DNA from: Euglena gracilis
Lineage: Eukaryota > Euglenida > Euglenophyceae > Euglenales
Assembly (NCBI GenBank): GCA_039621445.1
Contig: CP154957.1
Coordinates: forward strand, 20,662,607-20,726,606
DNA length: 64,000 bases
Direction of reading: 5' to 3'
Of the stretch, positions 32,161-43,799 are shown piece by piece (the first letter of the stretch is position 1; each line of letters starts with the position of its first letter). The notes under the pieces were generated by a model. It had not been told where the DNA came from, made no database searches, and saw only the letters and a program-made list of their open reading frames with translations. The position numbers and the translations under genes were made by a program.

Positions 32161-32237
32161 AAACAAATTGTGGCTGAGCCCAGATTTCAGCCTGAACACG
32201 TTTTCAGGCTGAAATCTGGGCTCAGCCACAATTTGTG
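32161..32237. repeat. Long hairpin
   Basis: Arms of 34-36 bases, aaattgtggctgagcccaga...cctgaa and the exact complement, around a loop of about 6 bases. A second copy at 55817-55933 has a different palindrome inserted in its loop. Confidence 0.85.
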
Positions 32238-32249
32238 TATAGAAACCGT

Positions 32250-33640
32250 GTACCATCCCCCCCCCCCATTATGTACCTCCCCCCGGGAGGCCGAAATTGG
32301 GGGGGAGGTACATAATGGGGGGGAGGTACACAATGGGGGGGTACCCATTCCCATTCCAAGACCCGACCGAACAGCCCAAAGGGGGTCATTTTTGGCAACT
32401 TTTTGGATGTTTGCAATAAATGGTCAATTTTCAGCACATTTGCCAAATATCACATTTTGAAAACGTCCCAAAAACGTCGATTTTTGAGCATTTTTTTGGG
32501 AAATTCTTTAGAAAAAGTGTTACCCCCCCATTATGTACCTCCCCCCCAGGGGGTACACAATGGGGGGGGTACATAATGGGGGGGGGATGGTATGGATGCT
32601 CTGGTTTCACGCCCGAACCAGCGTCTGGGACACCGGTTCGGGCGGGAAACCGGTGTCTGGGAGTGAATCAACTACCCCCCCCCCCCTCATTGTCCCACCG
32701 ACCTCCCCCCAGGAGGCCCGACCGGACAAAAGGGGGGGGGACAATAAGGGGGTACCAAAGGAATTTCATTGGCCGAGCCAAAAAAAAAACCCCCGTCGGC
32801 CGGGGCCGAGGGACAATAGGGGGGGGGGCAATAAGGGGGGGTATGCAGGGGGTGTACCCCCCCGCGACCCCCCCGCGCCCCCCGTGCGACCCCCCCCCCG
32901 CGACTCATACACCCCCGCAATACCTCCCTGCCAAAAAAAATAGGCAGACACTCTAATGGGCGACAACAAAATGCGCGAGCATCAAAATGCGTAGGTCCGG
33001 CGGCCGTATGCAAAATCCACGGCGCAATAAAATGTCGTCGGACGCCGGAACAGAAGGGTTCGCGGGCGTGAAGAGGCACCCCTCTTTTCCACACACGTGA
33101 ACTTTTTAGAACCATGGCCGGTACTTGACCAAAGATTAAACTATCTGGTTTTGTGGTGTGAGAATAAGAGCAGCGGGGGCCTACCCCGCTTTTGTTTTAA
33201 ACAACTTGATTTTTTCAAAAAAAATCAACACTGACTGAATGCGACCAGGCCTGGGGGGGAGGAGGGGGAAGAGCCCAGCCACGCCTTTCCAACGGCACAG
33301 TCCCCCCCCCCCCGCTTTTGGGAAACCAAAAAAGGAGACCACCCACAAAACTTACCAAAAAATCCCAACCGTCAGGGGGGGGGCAAAAACTGACCCGCCA
33401 AAAATTGGCCCAAAACTGTGAAGCCCGTGGGCAAAAAAAAATCACCCAAAACTGTGGCACCCCACCACCCCTTGGCCAGAAAGTGGACCAAAACTGTGAG
33501 GCCTAGGTGGCCCCACCTGTGGCCAAAAAATGGCCCAAAGCTGTGGTTGACCCCAAAGCTGGCTCCCAATGTGCCCACCCAGGGACCAGACTCAGTTCCC
33601 CCCCTCCCGTGCCCCAAAAATGACCCCACCCACAGACCCA
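32250..33640. other. Non-coding region of G/C-tract repeats
   Basis: Repeated gggggaggtacataatgggg and its complement (32265-32340, 32520-32585), cccgaacc-ggttcggg repeats (32610-32650) and ggggacaataagggg blocks (32690-32850). Related blocks occur at 44098-44280 (ccccttattgtcc, ccggccaatgaaattccttt). No gene is seen. Confidence 0.5.
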
Positions 33641-34060
33641 TAGCTGGCACTTCGTTTAAAACGAAGTCAAAAAAAACACGTTTTTTTAAAAAAAACATGT
33701 TTTTTTTAAAAAAAAACAAAAAAAACGCCATCCAGGGCAAAAAAAAATTTTGCCTTTAATTTTAGCTTTTTTGCCCATCCTCGGTCAGAGAAAGACACCA
33801 AATTTGGGATGTTTCAAGTTGAAACATCCCAAAATGGCAGAAAAATGCCCTATTTTGACCATTCTTGTTGAAGACTATTGGTGTTCAAGTCATTTGAACT
33901 AAGATTGGTCCACCCTTGCGATCAAAGGCAAAATTTGGACCATCATTTTCCCCTTTGTTTTTTTTGCCGTTTTTTTTTGCCCGTTTTTTTTAATAAAAAA
34001 AAAAAAAAAAAAATTTTTTTTTTTAAAAAAAAAAAAAAAAAAACGCCAGCTATGCACAGA
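33640..34060. mobile_element. Older repeat, copy B (uninterrupted)
   Basis: Reverse-complement counterpart of 24425-24753 plus 26280-26430. Ends atagctggcacttcg and cgccagctatg are inverted. cccatcctc at 33774-33782 is the empty target of the foldback element. A/T-homopolymer palindromes at both sides. Confidence 0.7.
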
Positions 34061-34599
34061 CCCAAAAAAGGCCCCCAAAACAGACCAGCTGGCAGAACCA
34101 ACATTGAGAGTCAAAAAAACCCAAAAACAAAGGCAGGGTGCGACAGAAGGTCAAGTCCATACATCAGTAAATATGATCGAACAAATATCCGAAAAAAAAT
34201 AGATTCAGCAACCATGCTGCGATTCGCAGTGAATTGGCTGCAAAACACGTCCGGGCAAAAAAATTACCCGGATTTTGTGGTGGATGCTGTTTGGACGGCT
34301 CCGCTATGTACAGCGGCTGTTGGAGGTAGGCAGGGGTGGGGGGGGGGGGGTTGGGGGCTTCGCCCCTAAAGGAATTTTAATGGAGAAACTTCACCGGTGA
34401 AGTTCACCGGTGAAGTTCACCGCCATGTATTTCCAATGAAGAGGGGGGGGTGGGGGGGGGGTCCCACCCGAAAACCCCAAAGTCACCGCCTGATCTCCGT
34501 TGTTGTTTTGGGTGACGGGGGGTCTAGTCCCTACTCCACACCCTCGCAGACGGCTGGCCAGAGCGGGGCAGCAGGCAAAATTAAAACGACCGGTCAGCA

Positions 34600-35340
34600 G
34601 CACTCGGCTCCCGAGGCACCGATGCTTCGTCCGAGCGGCTCAGCCCTGCTGGCCCCTGCGTCGCATCCAGTGATCACCCAGCCGCCCGTTTTGCAAAAAT
34701 CAGGTGAACTTTTGCAATGCACCTCCCAAAGAGGGATCGAGATAATTGTTGATGCGGGCGACCGCCGTTGCCGATGCCCGACATCAAGCCCATGCCCGCG
34801 GAATGCCTGCAGTACGCCGCGGCAGTGAAGCCAGAGGAGGTTCGCCTGGCATGCATCTACACGCTACACGCCCAGGAGCCGGAGGCAGAGCGGCTGACCA
34901 TCGACGATTTGTCGCAGTACCAACAAATGCTCACCCGCAACAAGAGCGAATATAACGTGTTTGCGTTCGCCAGCTAGGGCTGTTCACTCCACTGCTGCTT
35001 GCAAAGTTTGTAAACCCCTCTCATGTTAATGTTCAGAAACAGCCCTGCCATTGCCCCTCCTACAATGCCCACCGCAGTCCTGTTCGTGGACCTTACTGGG
35101 GCCCCGACCCCCTTCCGCACCGCGGTTGCGGTGAAATGCGACCAGCCAAAGGAGGCGAAATCCGAGGACCCCAGCAACACCGACCGTTGCCCCAACTGCG
35201 GAGGGCAATGGGCGTGCATGGCCGTACGCCACCTGCCGTGGCATTTTGCCTGTGCGGGGTTGGTGATCCCCCCCCCCGTTACGGCTCCTGGGTGTGCCCT
35301 GATTGTAAGCATGTGAATGTTCCGTGTCCCTGTTGGCAAA
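34600..35340 (+). pseudogene. Multi-exon repeat family member with PHD-type finger
   Basis: 34768-34977 reads MPDIKPMPAECLQYAA... with LTIDDLSQYQQML, like the DDLDEYL segment of the copies near 44 and 62.6 kb. A second piece, from about 35032, reads to RCPNCGGQWACM and LPWHFACAGL. After a C10 run (35269-35278) the homologous reading continues one frame back with YGSWVCPDC. The Cys/His spacing (CxxC ... HxxC ... WxCxxC) is that of a PHD finger. The frame change at the homopolymer breaks the frame as given. Confidence 0.5.
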
Positions 35341-35699
35341 ACGTTTGCCTTTGTTTTAACGCTGCGGTGTGGTACTGCGCGTTTGTGCGTGGTTTTTCTT
35401 GTGGATATGTGGTTGCCAATTTACCGCTGAACTTATTTTTCACCAGTGGCGCAATTTGGTGTTTGGGGGGGGCTCTACAGGTGCTGCCCAATTTGTCAAA
35501 GGTGGTTAAGGTTGTTTCGATTAATCGATTTTTTGATTAATCGTTCGCCACCCCTTGATTAATCGTTCATTCGGCCAGGGGGTGATTAATCGAAATAATC
35601 GGTCTTCCCAAGGAAACCATTGAAAATGCAGTGCAAGAAAACACTTGGGAGTGATCATTTTGGAGGCTCTGTCTCACAGAAATGTCACTGTGTGTTGCT

Positions 35700-36022
35700 T
35701 TCTTTTGGGGGAGCCTGTTAGGAAACAAACGGGATAGATTCATACGCACAGACATCAGAGCACGGATGGAAGAGTCATCCAGCTTGGCGCGCAAGTCGCT
35801 ATGCAGGAGACTCTGGTGAGAAAAACTGCGCTCAACACAAGCTTCTGAAACACCAACGCTGAAAATTGCAATTGCAACTTTGGCCAAAATCGGCGCATAC
35901 AAAGCAACCCCCTCCCATAATTGCACAGGCTGAGGAAGTGGCCGAGCAGTGATGGCCAGAGGGCCATTTCGGGTCACCCATTGCCCCACCTCCCGTTTCA
36001 GCTGTGGCAAAATATCATCCAT
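35700..36022 (-). pseudogene. hAT transposase C-terminal dimerisation domain remnant
   Basis: On - the frame from 36022 reads ILAKVAIAIFSVGVSEACVE then RSFSHQSLLHSDLRAKLDDS and ALMSVRMN. This matches the hAT C-terminal domain (hATC: small-residue helix, xSERxFS, R..L...........L..N) used for dimerisation. The frame remains open to 35567. Repeats with attaatcgttcgg flank it on both sides (35530-35600, 36080-36150). No catalytic region is found nearby. Confidence 0.75.
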
Positions 36023-36304
36023 TCAAGGGAAACGAAGCGTTTGCTGGTCATCATAATGCTAGGAACCCAAAGGGGGCATTAATCGTTCGGTAATCGTTCG
36101 CCACCCCCCGATTAATCGGCATTAATCGTTCGGTGCCATCGATTAAGCTTAATCGTCCAACCTTAAGGTGGTGGCCGGTTTGGTGCCATGGGTGTTGCCA
36201 GTTTGGTTGCCACGAGTTGCCCAGTTTGGTGCCACAGGGAGGGGTGTTGTGCAACGTTTTGGGAATTTTTTTTGCGATCAAGGGTGTATACAGAAAACGT
36301 GTTG

Positions 36305-36650
36305 TGGATGTAGTGCATGCCTCGTCATCAGAGCTGACAACCTCCACGGGGGGCGGGGGCGCCTTCTTCGGCGTCAACAAAGCGCGAGTCAAGCTTGACT
36401 GCACACACTGCTTCTTCCGTTGAAGAAATGCGGAACGGGATTACTGAACGGTTAACAGGGCAACCTTTTGCAGCGCCTCTGCAGCCTGGCGGCAAATGTC
36501 GTCTCGAGGAGCGCGGTAGTACCGGTAAGTGTTCCGTGGGCACATGCCCACGGCTTTTGCAGCGCGATGCGGACCGAGCTCCTCCACCAGTGCCGAGACA
36601 ACCGGACGGCGCGTGAGATCTTTGAAGACAATCACATGGTCCTGGAGTCG
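36305..36650 (-). pseudogene. Helix-turn-helix-like exon(s), unknown family
   Basis: On -, 36650 to 36441 reads VVSALVEELGPHRAAKAVGM then CPRNTYRYYR, with the look of a helix-turn-helix motif. A second open piece at about 36404-36305 (RALLTPKKAPPPPVEVVSSD) is acidic and Pro-rich. They may be 5' exons of the hAT remnant at 35.7-36.0 kb; the link is a guess. Confidence 0.35.
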
Positions 36651-36654
36651 TTTT

Positions 36655-36840
36655 TGGGGGGCAAATCCCTTGTGTTGTTCAATTGATCGAGGGCCCAAAA
36701 ATAACAAAATCCCTTGTGTCTCCAAGTCGGTTTGGGGGGCAAGTCCGTTGTGTTTTCAAATCGTTTTGGGGGGCAAATCCCTTGTGTTGCTCAACTGTTC
36801 AAGGGCCCAAAATCACAAAATCCCTCATGTCACGTAGTGA
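36655..36840. repeat. 'ggggggcaaatcccttgtgtt' short repeats
   Basis: The motif ttttggggggcaaatccctt or a variant occurs at about 36651, 36727 and 36765, and cacaaaatccctcatgt at 36811. A related acaaaatcccttNtgtg core occurs in the 25.3-kb array, at 39.1-39.6 kb (complement) and at 44.41 kb. Confidence 0.6.
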
Positions 36841-36949
36841 TTTTGGGGTGTATTTTAGCATCAGTAATCAATATTAATGTTTCTTGGGGTTTTTTTCATT
36901 GTATTTGAGCGCCTAAAACATCAAAAAAATTCGATTTTTTTTGATAGGG

Positions 36950-37720
36950 GGGCGAGGTCGTGGGGTGGGCCGACCCAAGGGTCAACCCTAGGGTCGGCCC
37001 ACGACCCTAGGATGGGCGACCCTAGGGAGGTTAGGCGGGGGGGGGGGGGGGCTGTGGACCCCCCCGGTGAAGTTCACCGGGGGGGGGGATACCACCCCCC
37101 CCCTAAATGACCCTATTAATGTTGCTTCAGGACCCCCCAAAGGGTCATCTAGGGGGAGGGGTCATTTAGGGGGGGGGGATACTTTTTCCACATGAAAAAT
37201 GGCTCTGCCGTGACCCCCCCCCCTAGATGACCCCCCAGGGGGGTCATCTAGGGGGGGGGGTCATTTAGGGGGGGGGTACTTTCGGCGGTGAAGTTCACCG
37301 GTGAAGTTCACCGGTGAGCTTCACCGTTTTGATGGTTTGGGGTGAAATTTTCCTAGGTAAGATTTTGCTCCTTTCCTCTCAAAATGGTAATTTTGAGGTT
37401 GATGCTTCATGGAATTTTATCGAAATTTCCGAAAACTTGCCCAAAATGCCATTTTTGGCCATTTTTGGCCAAAAAAAGTGCTCTCTTGGTGAACTTCACC
37501 GGTGAAGTTCACCGATGGGTTAGGCAGAGGGGGGGGGGTCCGGGACCCCCCGGTGAACTTTCAAACGGTGAACTTCACCATAGGGGGGGGAGGGTGTCAA
37601 AATGACCAAAGTCTACTGCCTGATCTCCTAGGGTCGGCCCACTGCGACCCTAGCGACTTTAGCGACCCTAGGGTTGTACTGTACTGGGCCGACCCTGGGG
37701 TCGGCCCACTTCCCCCCCGT
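36950..37720. repeat. GGTGAAGTTCACC and CCTAGGGTCGGCCCAC palindromic repeats
   Basis: ggtgaagttcaccggtgaag and variants at 37065-37082, 37288-37328, 37490-37514 and 37548-37580; also at 34388-34430. ccctagggtcggcccac at 36983, 37626 and 37680. Paired ccccctagatgacccccc / ggggggtcatctaggggg at 37130-37275. All can fold back; none codes. Confidence 0.7.
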
Positions 37721-39090
37721 CCAAGGGGGGGTCGGCACACCCCTCCCCCCCCCCTCACCGACCCCCTCGCCACGCCATTTTACCCCCCTCCCCCCCCCTT
37801 TTCAGACCCCCTTGCCACGCCATGTCAGCCGCGCCAAAGAAAATTTTCTTGGAAAACCCCCGCACACCCCTCCCCCCCCATCCGGGACCCCCTCGCCACG
37901 CCAACCCCCCCCCCAGCCGGACGGCTCGCCACGGCGTGCCGATTCCCCAAGGCATCCCGCGCCCAGATTGCTGCCCCACGGAACGTGGCATAAGTTGCTT
38001 GGATAGAGCCTGGAACCTTGGTGAAAGTTGTAGCCGAACGCCCAAAAAGCACAGAGGGATTGGCAGCATCAGGCAGGCTCGCCTTTTGCCATCGCCAAGC
38101 CTCCACCCCGCAAAGTTTTGGGTTGTCTCGGGGCAGCATGAGCTGCTCCTGGAGCGGCTTTTTGGCGTTCTGTTGATTGCTTTGGCACACTTTTTGTTTT
38201 GGATATTTCACCAAAACTTCGGTCGCACCCTCCCGCTCTGACGGGTGAAAACACTTCCGGCCCTGTTTGCAAAGGCGAAATTCCTATGTTTCACCAGCCA
38301 TGTTGCCCACATCGATTGAAAGCTCTTCTCAGGGGCTTTCAGCAGATGGCCTTAGATTCCAGCCGTGCTGCATGGTATTATATTTCAAAAATTCCCCAAA
38401 TTTGGCCAAATGGAAATTGTTGCACAAAATACCCCAATATCTGGCCAAATACCCCCCAAAAACTGCTCAGATGTGATTGCCACATTTCTACTAACCATTT
38501 TGGACACTTTTTGACACTTTTTATTTTCAGTCCCCTGGACCCCATCTTCCCGCCCGAACCGGCGTCCAGAACGCCGGTTCGGGTGTGAAGCCAGAGCCCC
38601 AATGCACGGTTTCAATATAATATATTATATTATATATTAAACCGACGTTTGAGACGCCGGGTTCAGGACAGAACCGACGTCCCCCCCCACGGGTTTTCCG
38701 GACGCCGGTTCTGTCCTAAAACCCGGCGTTAGGAACTCCGGTTCTGTCAAAAACCCGGCGTCCGGTTTGGGACTGTATTTTGTGTAAAAAAGTGTGCCAA
38801 TGTGACCCCAGAAACAAAAATCTCGTTGGATGAAAGGGGATAAAAGGCACAATTGCTGAGTGCAAAATATCATGGATGACTGGCGGCAAGCGTTTTGCAG
38901 CTTCTGAGGTGGGGAGGGAGGATTGCTAGGCATACAGGTTGCTACAGCTGCACTGATTACAGGGCAAAACATATTGCCAGCAAGGAGACACATTACAGAA
39001 ATTTTGGCTGGACCCCACTGGATTTTTTCAGAAGTACGGTTGGGAATTTTGGGTGGACCCCCCTCCAGACACCTTCAACTGATTTTGTTA
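37720..39090. other. Non-coding region with a weak - strand frame
   Basis: C-rich tract 37735-37925, then a - frame 38214-37825 without recognisable domain. 38295-38360 is related in inverted orientation to 41750-41820 (cgattgaaagctcttctcag). Palindromic cccgaaccggcgt/acgccggttcggg repeats occur at 38555-38585 and 38640-38770. Confidence 0.4.
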
Positions 39091-39094
39091 GGGT

Positions 39095-39660
39095 GCGCGT
39101 TTTGGCCATCCTTGCATTACACACAAAAAAAGATTTTGTGGTGGGGCGCGTTTTGGCCATCGCTGCCTTGCACACACAAGGGGATTTTGTTATTTTAGGC
39201 GGGGGGTCCGGGGGGGGGGGGGCAGCCCCCCCCCCCCCCTAGAGGAGGCCGCAGGCCGACTAAGAGAGCACAAAGGGATTTCGTTGGGGGGCGTGTTTTG
39301 GCCATCCTTGCCTTGGGACGACGGCAGTGCAGTTGGGGTTTTTTGGGGACCCCCCCTCCCCCCCCCTGTACAGTTGGGATTTTTGGGACCCCCCCCCCCC
39401 CAGGGACCCCCCGCCTTTGGCGCCGGTTTTTTGGCCAATTTTTGAGGGGGGGTTGGCAGTACAGTTGGGACCCCAGGACCCTCCCCCCCTGTGTTAAGGC
39501 AGTACAGCAAAAAGTGCCAAAAAAACGCAAAAAAAACTGACCTCGGGACCCCCCCCCCCTGCCAAAGATCCCTTGCACACACAAGCGGATTTTGTTAGTT
39601 TAGGTTGGGGGGGTCCGGGGGTGGGGGGCAGCCCCCCCGAGGAGATCGTAGGCCGACAAA
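39095..39660. repeat. 'gcgttttggccatccttgcc' repeats with G/C blocks
   Basis: gcgttttggccatccttgc at 39097, 39149 and 39292. Aaggggattttgtta at 39178 and 39585 (variant). Ggtccggggg..gcagcccccc followed by ggaggccgcaggccgac at 39205 and 39613. Frames on - reflect these G tracts. Confidence 0.65.
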
Positions 39661-39887
39661 GTTCGCGTTTTTCAACATTTTTTTTTCAACATGGGTGACA
39701 GTTTCAAGGTCATTCCAATGTGTTTCCATCCAATTTGAGTCAAATTTACCGAATCAAATTTTCAGGGGGGGGCTTAAATTCCGAAAACGGGGGGGGGTAA
39801 TGCAGTTGATTGGAAGTCGGCCCGACCTCCAATGGTCGATAAGCCACAGCCAACGGTCGGCCCGACCTAGGTCGCACATTTTAGTGT

Positions 39888-40225
39888 AATGTACATGTGT
39901 TACCAAAAAGAGTAAACACGCTTTCCGTACAATGTACACGTGTTACAAGCACGGTACATTTGTATTGTACGGTGTTTGTAACACGGTACAATTGCAATGT
40001 ACCAAGGCACCACATTTTTTGTAGACATGTTTACTATAATCACCATTTTTTGCGCGAATCACGTGCACTTGAACACGGTTTTCACTACTGGTGTACATCG
40101 TGGACTCTTAACACAGTTTCAACATTGTTTCGCGTTCTGATCCGCTTTTTTTACTAGGAAAACCGTGGGTGCCAAAGGCGCCCCCGGTTTTCCTGGTACA
40201 AAAGCGGATCAGAACATGAAACACC
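39888..40225. repeat. Dispersed repeat with terminal hairpin, copy 1
   Basis: Contains agtaaacacgctttccgtac, aatgtacacgtgttaca, gcgaatcacgtgcacttgaa and ends in a hairpin (about 40132-40220: gttctgatccgctttt, aggaaaaccg, cggttttcct, aaaagcggatcagaac). 62180-62530 is an inverted copy and 63470-63765 a partial one. Confidence 0.75.
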
Positions 40226-41690
40226 TTATGGAACCGTGTGTCGGGGGCTCTGGTTTTATGGTGTCATGCAAGTGCTGCCCTTGCATGTATAAAAAAAAAA
40301 GTCCCAACCCACCTGCCTTTGCCGTTCCTCTGGGGCTGAAGGGGAGCCTTTTGTAAATCTAGGAAAATTCCAAAATTTCAGGGGGGAAGTTTTTCGGGGG
40401 GGGGGACAATTTACACCCAGGGACTGTAGTCATTTGGCCGTAGTTCATGACCGTGTGTTCCCAGAGGCCGTTCGGGCGTACCCCCGGGTCGAGGACTTGG
40501 CATCTTTTGTTTTTTTTTGTCCATTGAACCATCATCGGCATGTGTGCCCTGCATCGGCATCTTTATGTGTGCCCATGCGTACATACACTTTGCTTTCCAA
40601 TTTCACAACGTCTTATCCGTCATTGGATACCCCATCTGTCGCCGAATGTGCTCTACCAACTCGTGTTGGGAAAATGCTTTCTTCTGAACAATTTCTCATT
40701 CGTTTGGCGCCCCCAATTTCGGTTGTATGATGTGAACCCTCAACACATACTCTTGCAATACCCAAGCCTTGAAGCCATTGGTGGCAGAGCAATAAGACCC
40801 ACCTCCCTGAAAGGAGGTGTTTGGGAATATATCATAACAACCACACAACATACGGCAAATGAATTCCGAATGCCGGCAGGCTTCATGGCTTTAAAGGAAA
40901 GAAGACACTAGGGAGAGACAGGGCAAAGTGTCCGAAACGGTCGAAAATTCCCCCCCCCCTGGTCAAGAGCCCAAAAAACCCTCCCTGGGGGAATTTACGC
41001 CCAGGGACTGTACCGTATGCACCATTGTGCTGGCCCAACCCCCCACATTAGCAGAATCTTTGGCTGGTTTGCCGCCGCGAAATGCCAGCAGCCCATTCAC
41101 TTTTGTTTGGGCAAGCTGCGTGGGGCAACATTTGACAAACTGGATGACCGGCTCTTGGCATTTGCTCTTTGGACGGTAAAGGTCACGTGCCCCGTTGATC
41201 ACGGCGACGAGAAGCAGCAGGCAGCCGCCGCCCAACGCAAAGAAATTTGTGCTAATGCCAAGGTCCAGGATCGGTCCTGGCCCCTCCACGTTGGCCACCA
41301 TGGTCAACGCTTTGGCTGCATTGCATTGGGAATCGCCCATCCGTGTAGGCTCGTTTGTGCCTTCGGTGCAGCCACATTATCCGCGGTTTTGTGGTTTTTT
41401 CAGCGCTGCTTCTCTTCGGGAGAATAAGCAAAAGGCTGAAGAAGACGAGGTGGCGATAGTATCCGAGGAGGAAATTACGCGGCTCTTGACCTGACAACCT
41501 GGACCAACTTTTTGGAGAGCCAGAGGATGAATATCCTGTTGAGCTGACGGCGGGGTAAAATGCGATCGCCGATTTTCAGAGTGCTCTGCAGTGTAGCTGA
41601 GTTCTGTGGGCACCAAATGAAAGGTCTTGGCGAGAGCTTTCGCTTGATATGCTGTATGGCACCTGAGGTGTGGGATTTCACAAATTAAGA
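40226..41690. other. Region with unassigned open frames
   Basis: + 40540-40911 (123 codons, with YDVNPQHILLQYPSLEA) and - 41340-40963 (125 codons, with a hydrophobic FFALGGGCLLLLVAVI segment) are open, but I recognise neither. A + frame near 41120-41180 reads FDKLDDRLLAFALW, slightly like the LDDFFVAW segment of the PHD-finger repeat family, so a decayed copy of that family is possible. Confidence 0.25.
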
Positions 41691-41976
41691 TGTCAAATTT
41701 GGGAATGCACGATCGCTGAAAATAGCGCTGCGTGCACAATGGCTGAATCCTGTGGCCATCTGCCGAAAGCCCTTGAGAAGAGCTGTCGATTGATGGGTAA
41801 CATGGCACCAGACCTGTGAAAACTTCAATCGGCCGATCGACATGGCCATACAGCCAAAGGAGCCCAAAAATGCTCCAAAATGTTCGAAAAATGGGTATTT
41901 AGGGCGAAATTGGCCTGGATTCCTTGAACGCCGGTTCGGGCGTGAAGCCAGAGCCCCTAATCCACAGTTTCAACAA

Positions 41977-42105
41977 CTGTGTCCAGAACGCCGGTTCGGG
42001 CGTGAAGCCGTGTTCCAGAACGCCGGCGGTTTCGGGCCCCTGGGCCGCCCGAAACTGGCGTTCTGGAACACGGCCTTCACGCCCGAACCGGCGTTCTGGA
42101 CACAG
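41977..42105. repeat. Near-perfect 129-base palindrome
   Basis: Left arm ctgtgtccagaacgccggtt... and right arm ...aaccggcgttctggacacag are complements over about 55 bases each, with one or two indels. The inner part is gtttcgggcccctgggccgcccgaaac. The unit ccggttcgggcgtgaagcc is also found singly at 38575, 41930 and 60765. Confidence 0.85.
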
Positions 42106-42109
42106 TTTT

Positions 42110-42439
42110 CCGTATCATATAATAAATATTATATTATATATATTATATTATATTATATTATTATTACTTCCCTCTCCTCTCCTTTGCTCTCCTCCTCTAT
42201 ATATATATTATTCTTCTCACTCCTCCTCTTCTAATACTTCTCCCCTTCTCCCTCTCCCCCTCCATTATTAATTAATAATCTAAGTTGATATAATCAAAAA
42301 CATATAATTAATAACACCTCTTAATATTATTATAATAATAATTATTATTATTATAAAATTAGCATAATATCGCACAATAATTATTATATTATTAAATATA
42401 ATAATATTGTATATAATAATATTACATTAATAATTAAAT
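42110..42439. repeat. AT-rich microsatellite tract
   Basis: Irregular (TAT)n/(TTA)n and CT-rich sequence, ending just at the gggggag border of the next element. Confidence 0.8.
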
Positions 42440-43359
42440 GGGGGAGACCCACGGCTGGCCGCCGGCTGGCCGACGGCGTGACGGAAAGCCGGGTTCCTGT
42501 CGTTGAGCTTTTGTTGAGTTGCAAATGCCTAATTTGGGTGCCTGTTTCCCAAATTTGGAAGGCAAATTCCTACTTTAGTGTGCCAATTCCTAACCTTTGA
42601 GGGTGCAAATTCCTATTTTCATGTGTATATTCCTAATTTTGAGCGGCAAATGCCTAATTTTTGGGTGTAAAGTGCTGATATTTTGAGTAGGTAATCCCCC
42701 AGTTTGGTGTGGTATTCAAAGTAAGAGGAAAGGGCAGTGCCAATGCCTTCTTTTTGAGGGTTTCCTAATTAGTGAAAAGGTTCCTACTTTTGAGGGATTT
42801 GGGGGCATTTGAATTGAGGGATTAATTGCCCTAATTTTGGTGGGGCCCAATTCCGAACGTTGAGTGATTAATGCCCAATTGGGGGTGCAAAGCCCTACCA
42901 AGAGGGGTTGCTTTGGGCAATTTTTAATCACTTGAAACCGTTCCACACAAAATTTCAGCCTTTTTTCCTTCCATAAACAGGTAAATTTTTGTCAGTTCGT
43001 GGAAAATGGAATGGACCACCAACTGAACAAATTTTTAGTCATTCGAATAAATTTTTTTTTGGCAACATTCCTTCACAATGACTATGGAATGACCCAAAAA
43101 AAACATCGGTGACATGGTCAAAATTGGTCAAAAAAAAGTCCCAAAATTGGCAAAATTGACAAAAATTGACGAAAAAATGACTTCAAATGGGCAAAAATGC
43201 AGCCTCCACGACGATGAACGTGACCTGACCTTGAGGGGATTGGCGGCGAAATTGTTTTTGTGTCGAGCTATGGCTCGGGTCATTTTCCTGTGAGTCACAC
43301 GGTTGGCCGACGGCTGGCCGACGGCTGGCGACGGCTGGCCGACGGCGTGTGGCTCCCCC
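42440..43359. mobile_element. Non-autonomous element 'CGACGGCTGGC', copy 1
   Basis: Borders are gggggagac and gctccccc in AT microsatellite DNA. Each end has tandem cggctggccga units. The interior (aaatgcctaattttg blocks; tgacttcaaatgggcaaaaa, tgcagcctccac; cattttcctgtgagtcacac) matches 47151-47695 in the same order; copy 2 is shorter. No coding. Confidence 0.75.
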
Positions 43360-43360
43360 A

Positions 43361-43400
<40 letters not shown>

Positions 43401-43588
43401 TTATTTCTAGGATTATTTCTTATTCTTCTTCGTAAGAATACCTCAATCTTCTTCTAATATTATAATATTATAATATTATAATATGACTTCGTATATATAT
43501 ATAATTACAATAATAATAATAGAATAATTATTATAATATTATATATCTATTATAATATTACATTCGTATTCTCTATATATATCCCCCC
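43360..43588. repeat. (ATT)n and AT-rich tract
   Basis: About 14 ATT units at 43360-43399, then irregular AT-rich sequence to 43588. Confidence 0.85.
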
Positions 43589-43702
43589 CCCTCCCTACAC
43601 AGTCTTTGTCCTGAGACGGGTGGAGGGGTACACAGTCTTTGTCCGAAGGACAAAGACTGTGTACCCCTCCACCCGTCCAGGACAAAGACTGTGTAGGGAG
43701 GG
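43589..43702. repeat. Near-perfect 114-base palindrome
   Basis: ccctccctacacagtctttg...ggggtacacagtctttgtccgaa and its complement. The unit tacacagtctttgtcc recurs at 43733 (variant), 45196-45250 and 46975. Confidence 0.85.
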
Positions 43703-43799
43703 TCTTTATATAAGTCGGTGGACTACCCTACACCCAGTCTTGGACAAAGACTGTGTACCCCTAATAAGGAACATTGCCTCTGTGTTACCGCACGCTTTC

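Larger units (their letters stand above)
29500..32240 (-). mobile_element. Multi-exon repeat family with PHD-like finger, copy A (interrupted by a hAT element)
   Basis: Edges carry inverted arrays of gccacagatgccctcattgaaaacgtg (29870-29960) and the complement (31975-32050); the right end has a long hairpin (32161-32237). Between them, on -, are exon-like pieces: MAKRTAHFVNGLLPPP... (about 31925-31770), ANCLEFAKLCQHRQ... to VIEQCVAQREQ (31765-31595) and a PHD-type segment VVCDACGLAYHFHC...FLCKAC (30170-30085). A hAT element sits at 30270-31585. Relative to the copy at 55.4/57.2 kb this one lacks the stretch between SGNRSATS and the PHD segment. It is a broken copy. Confidence 0.6.
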
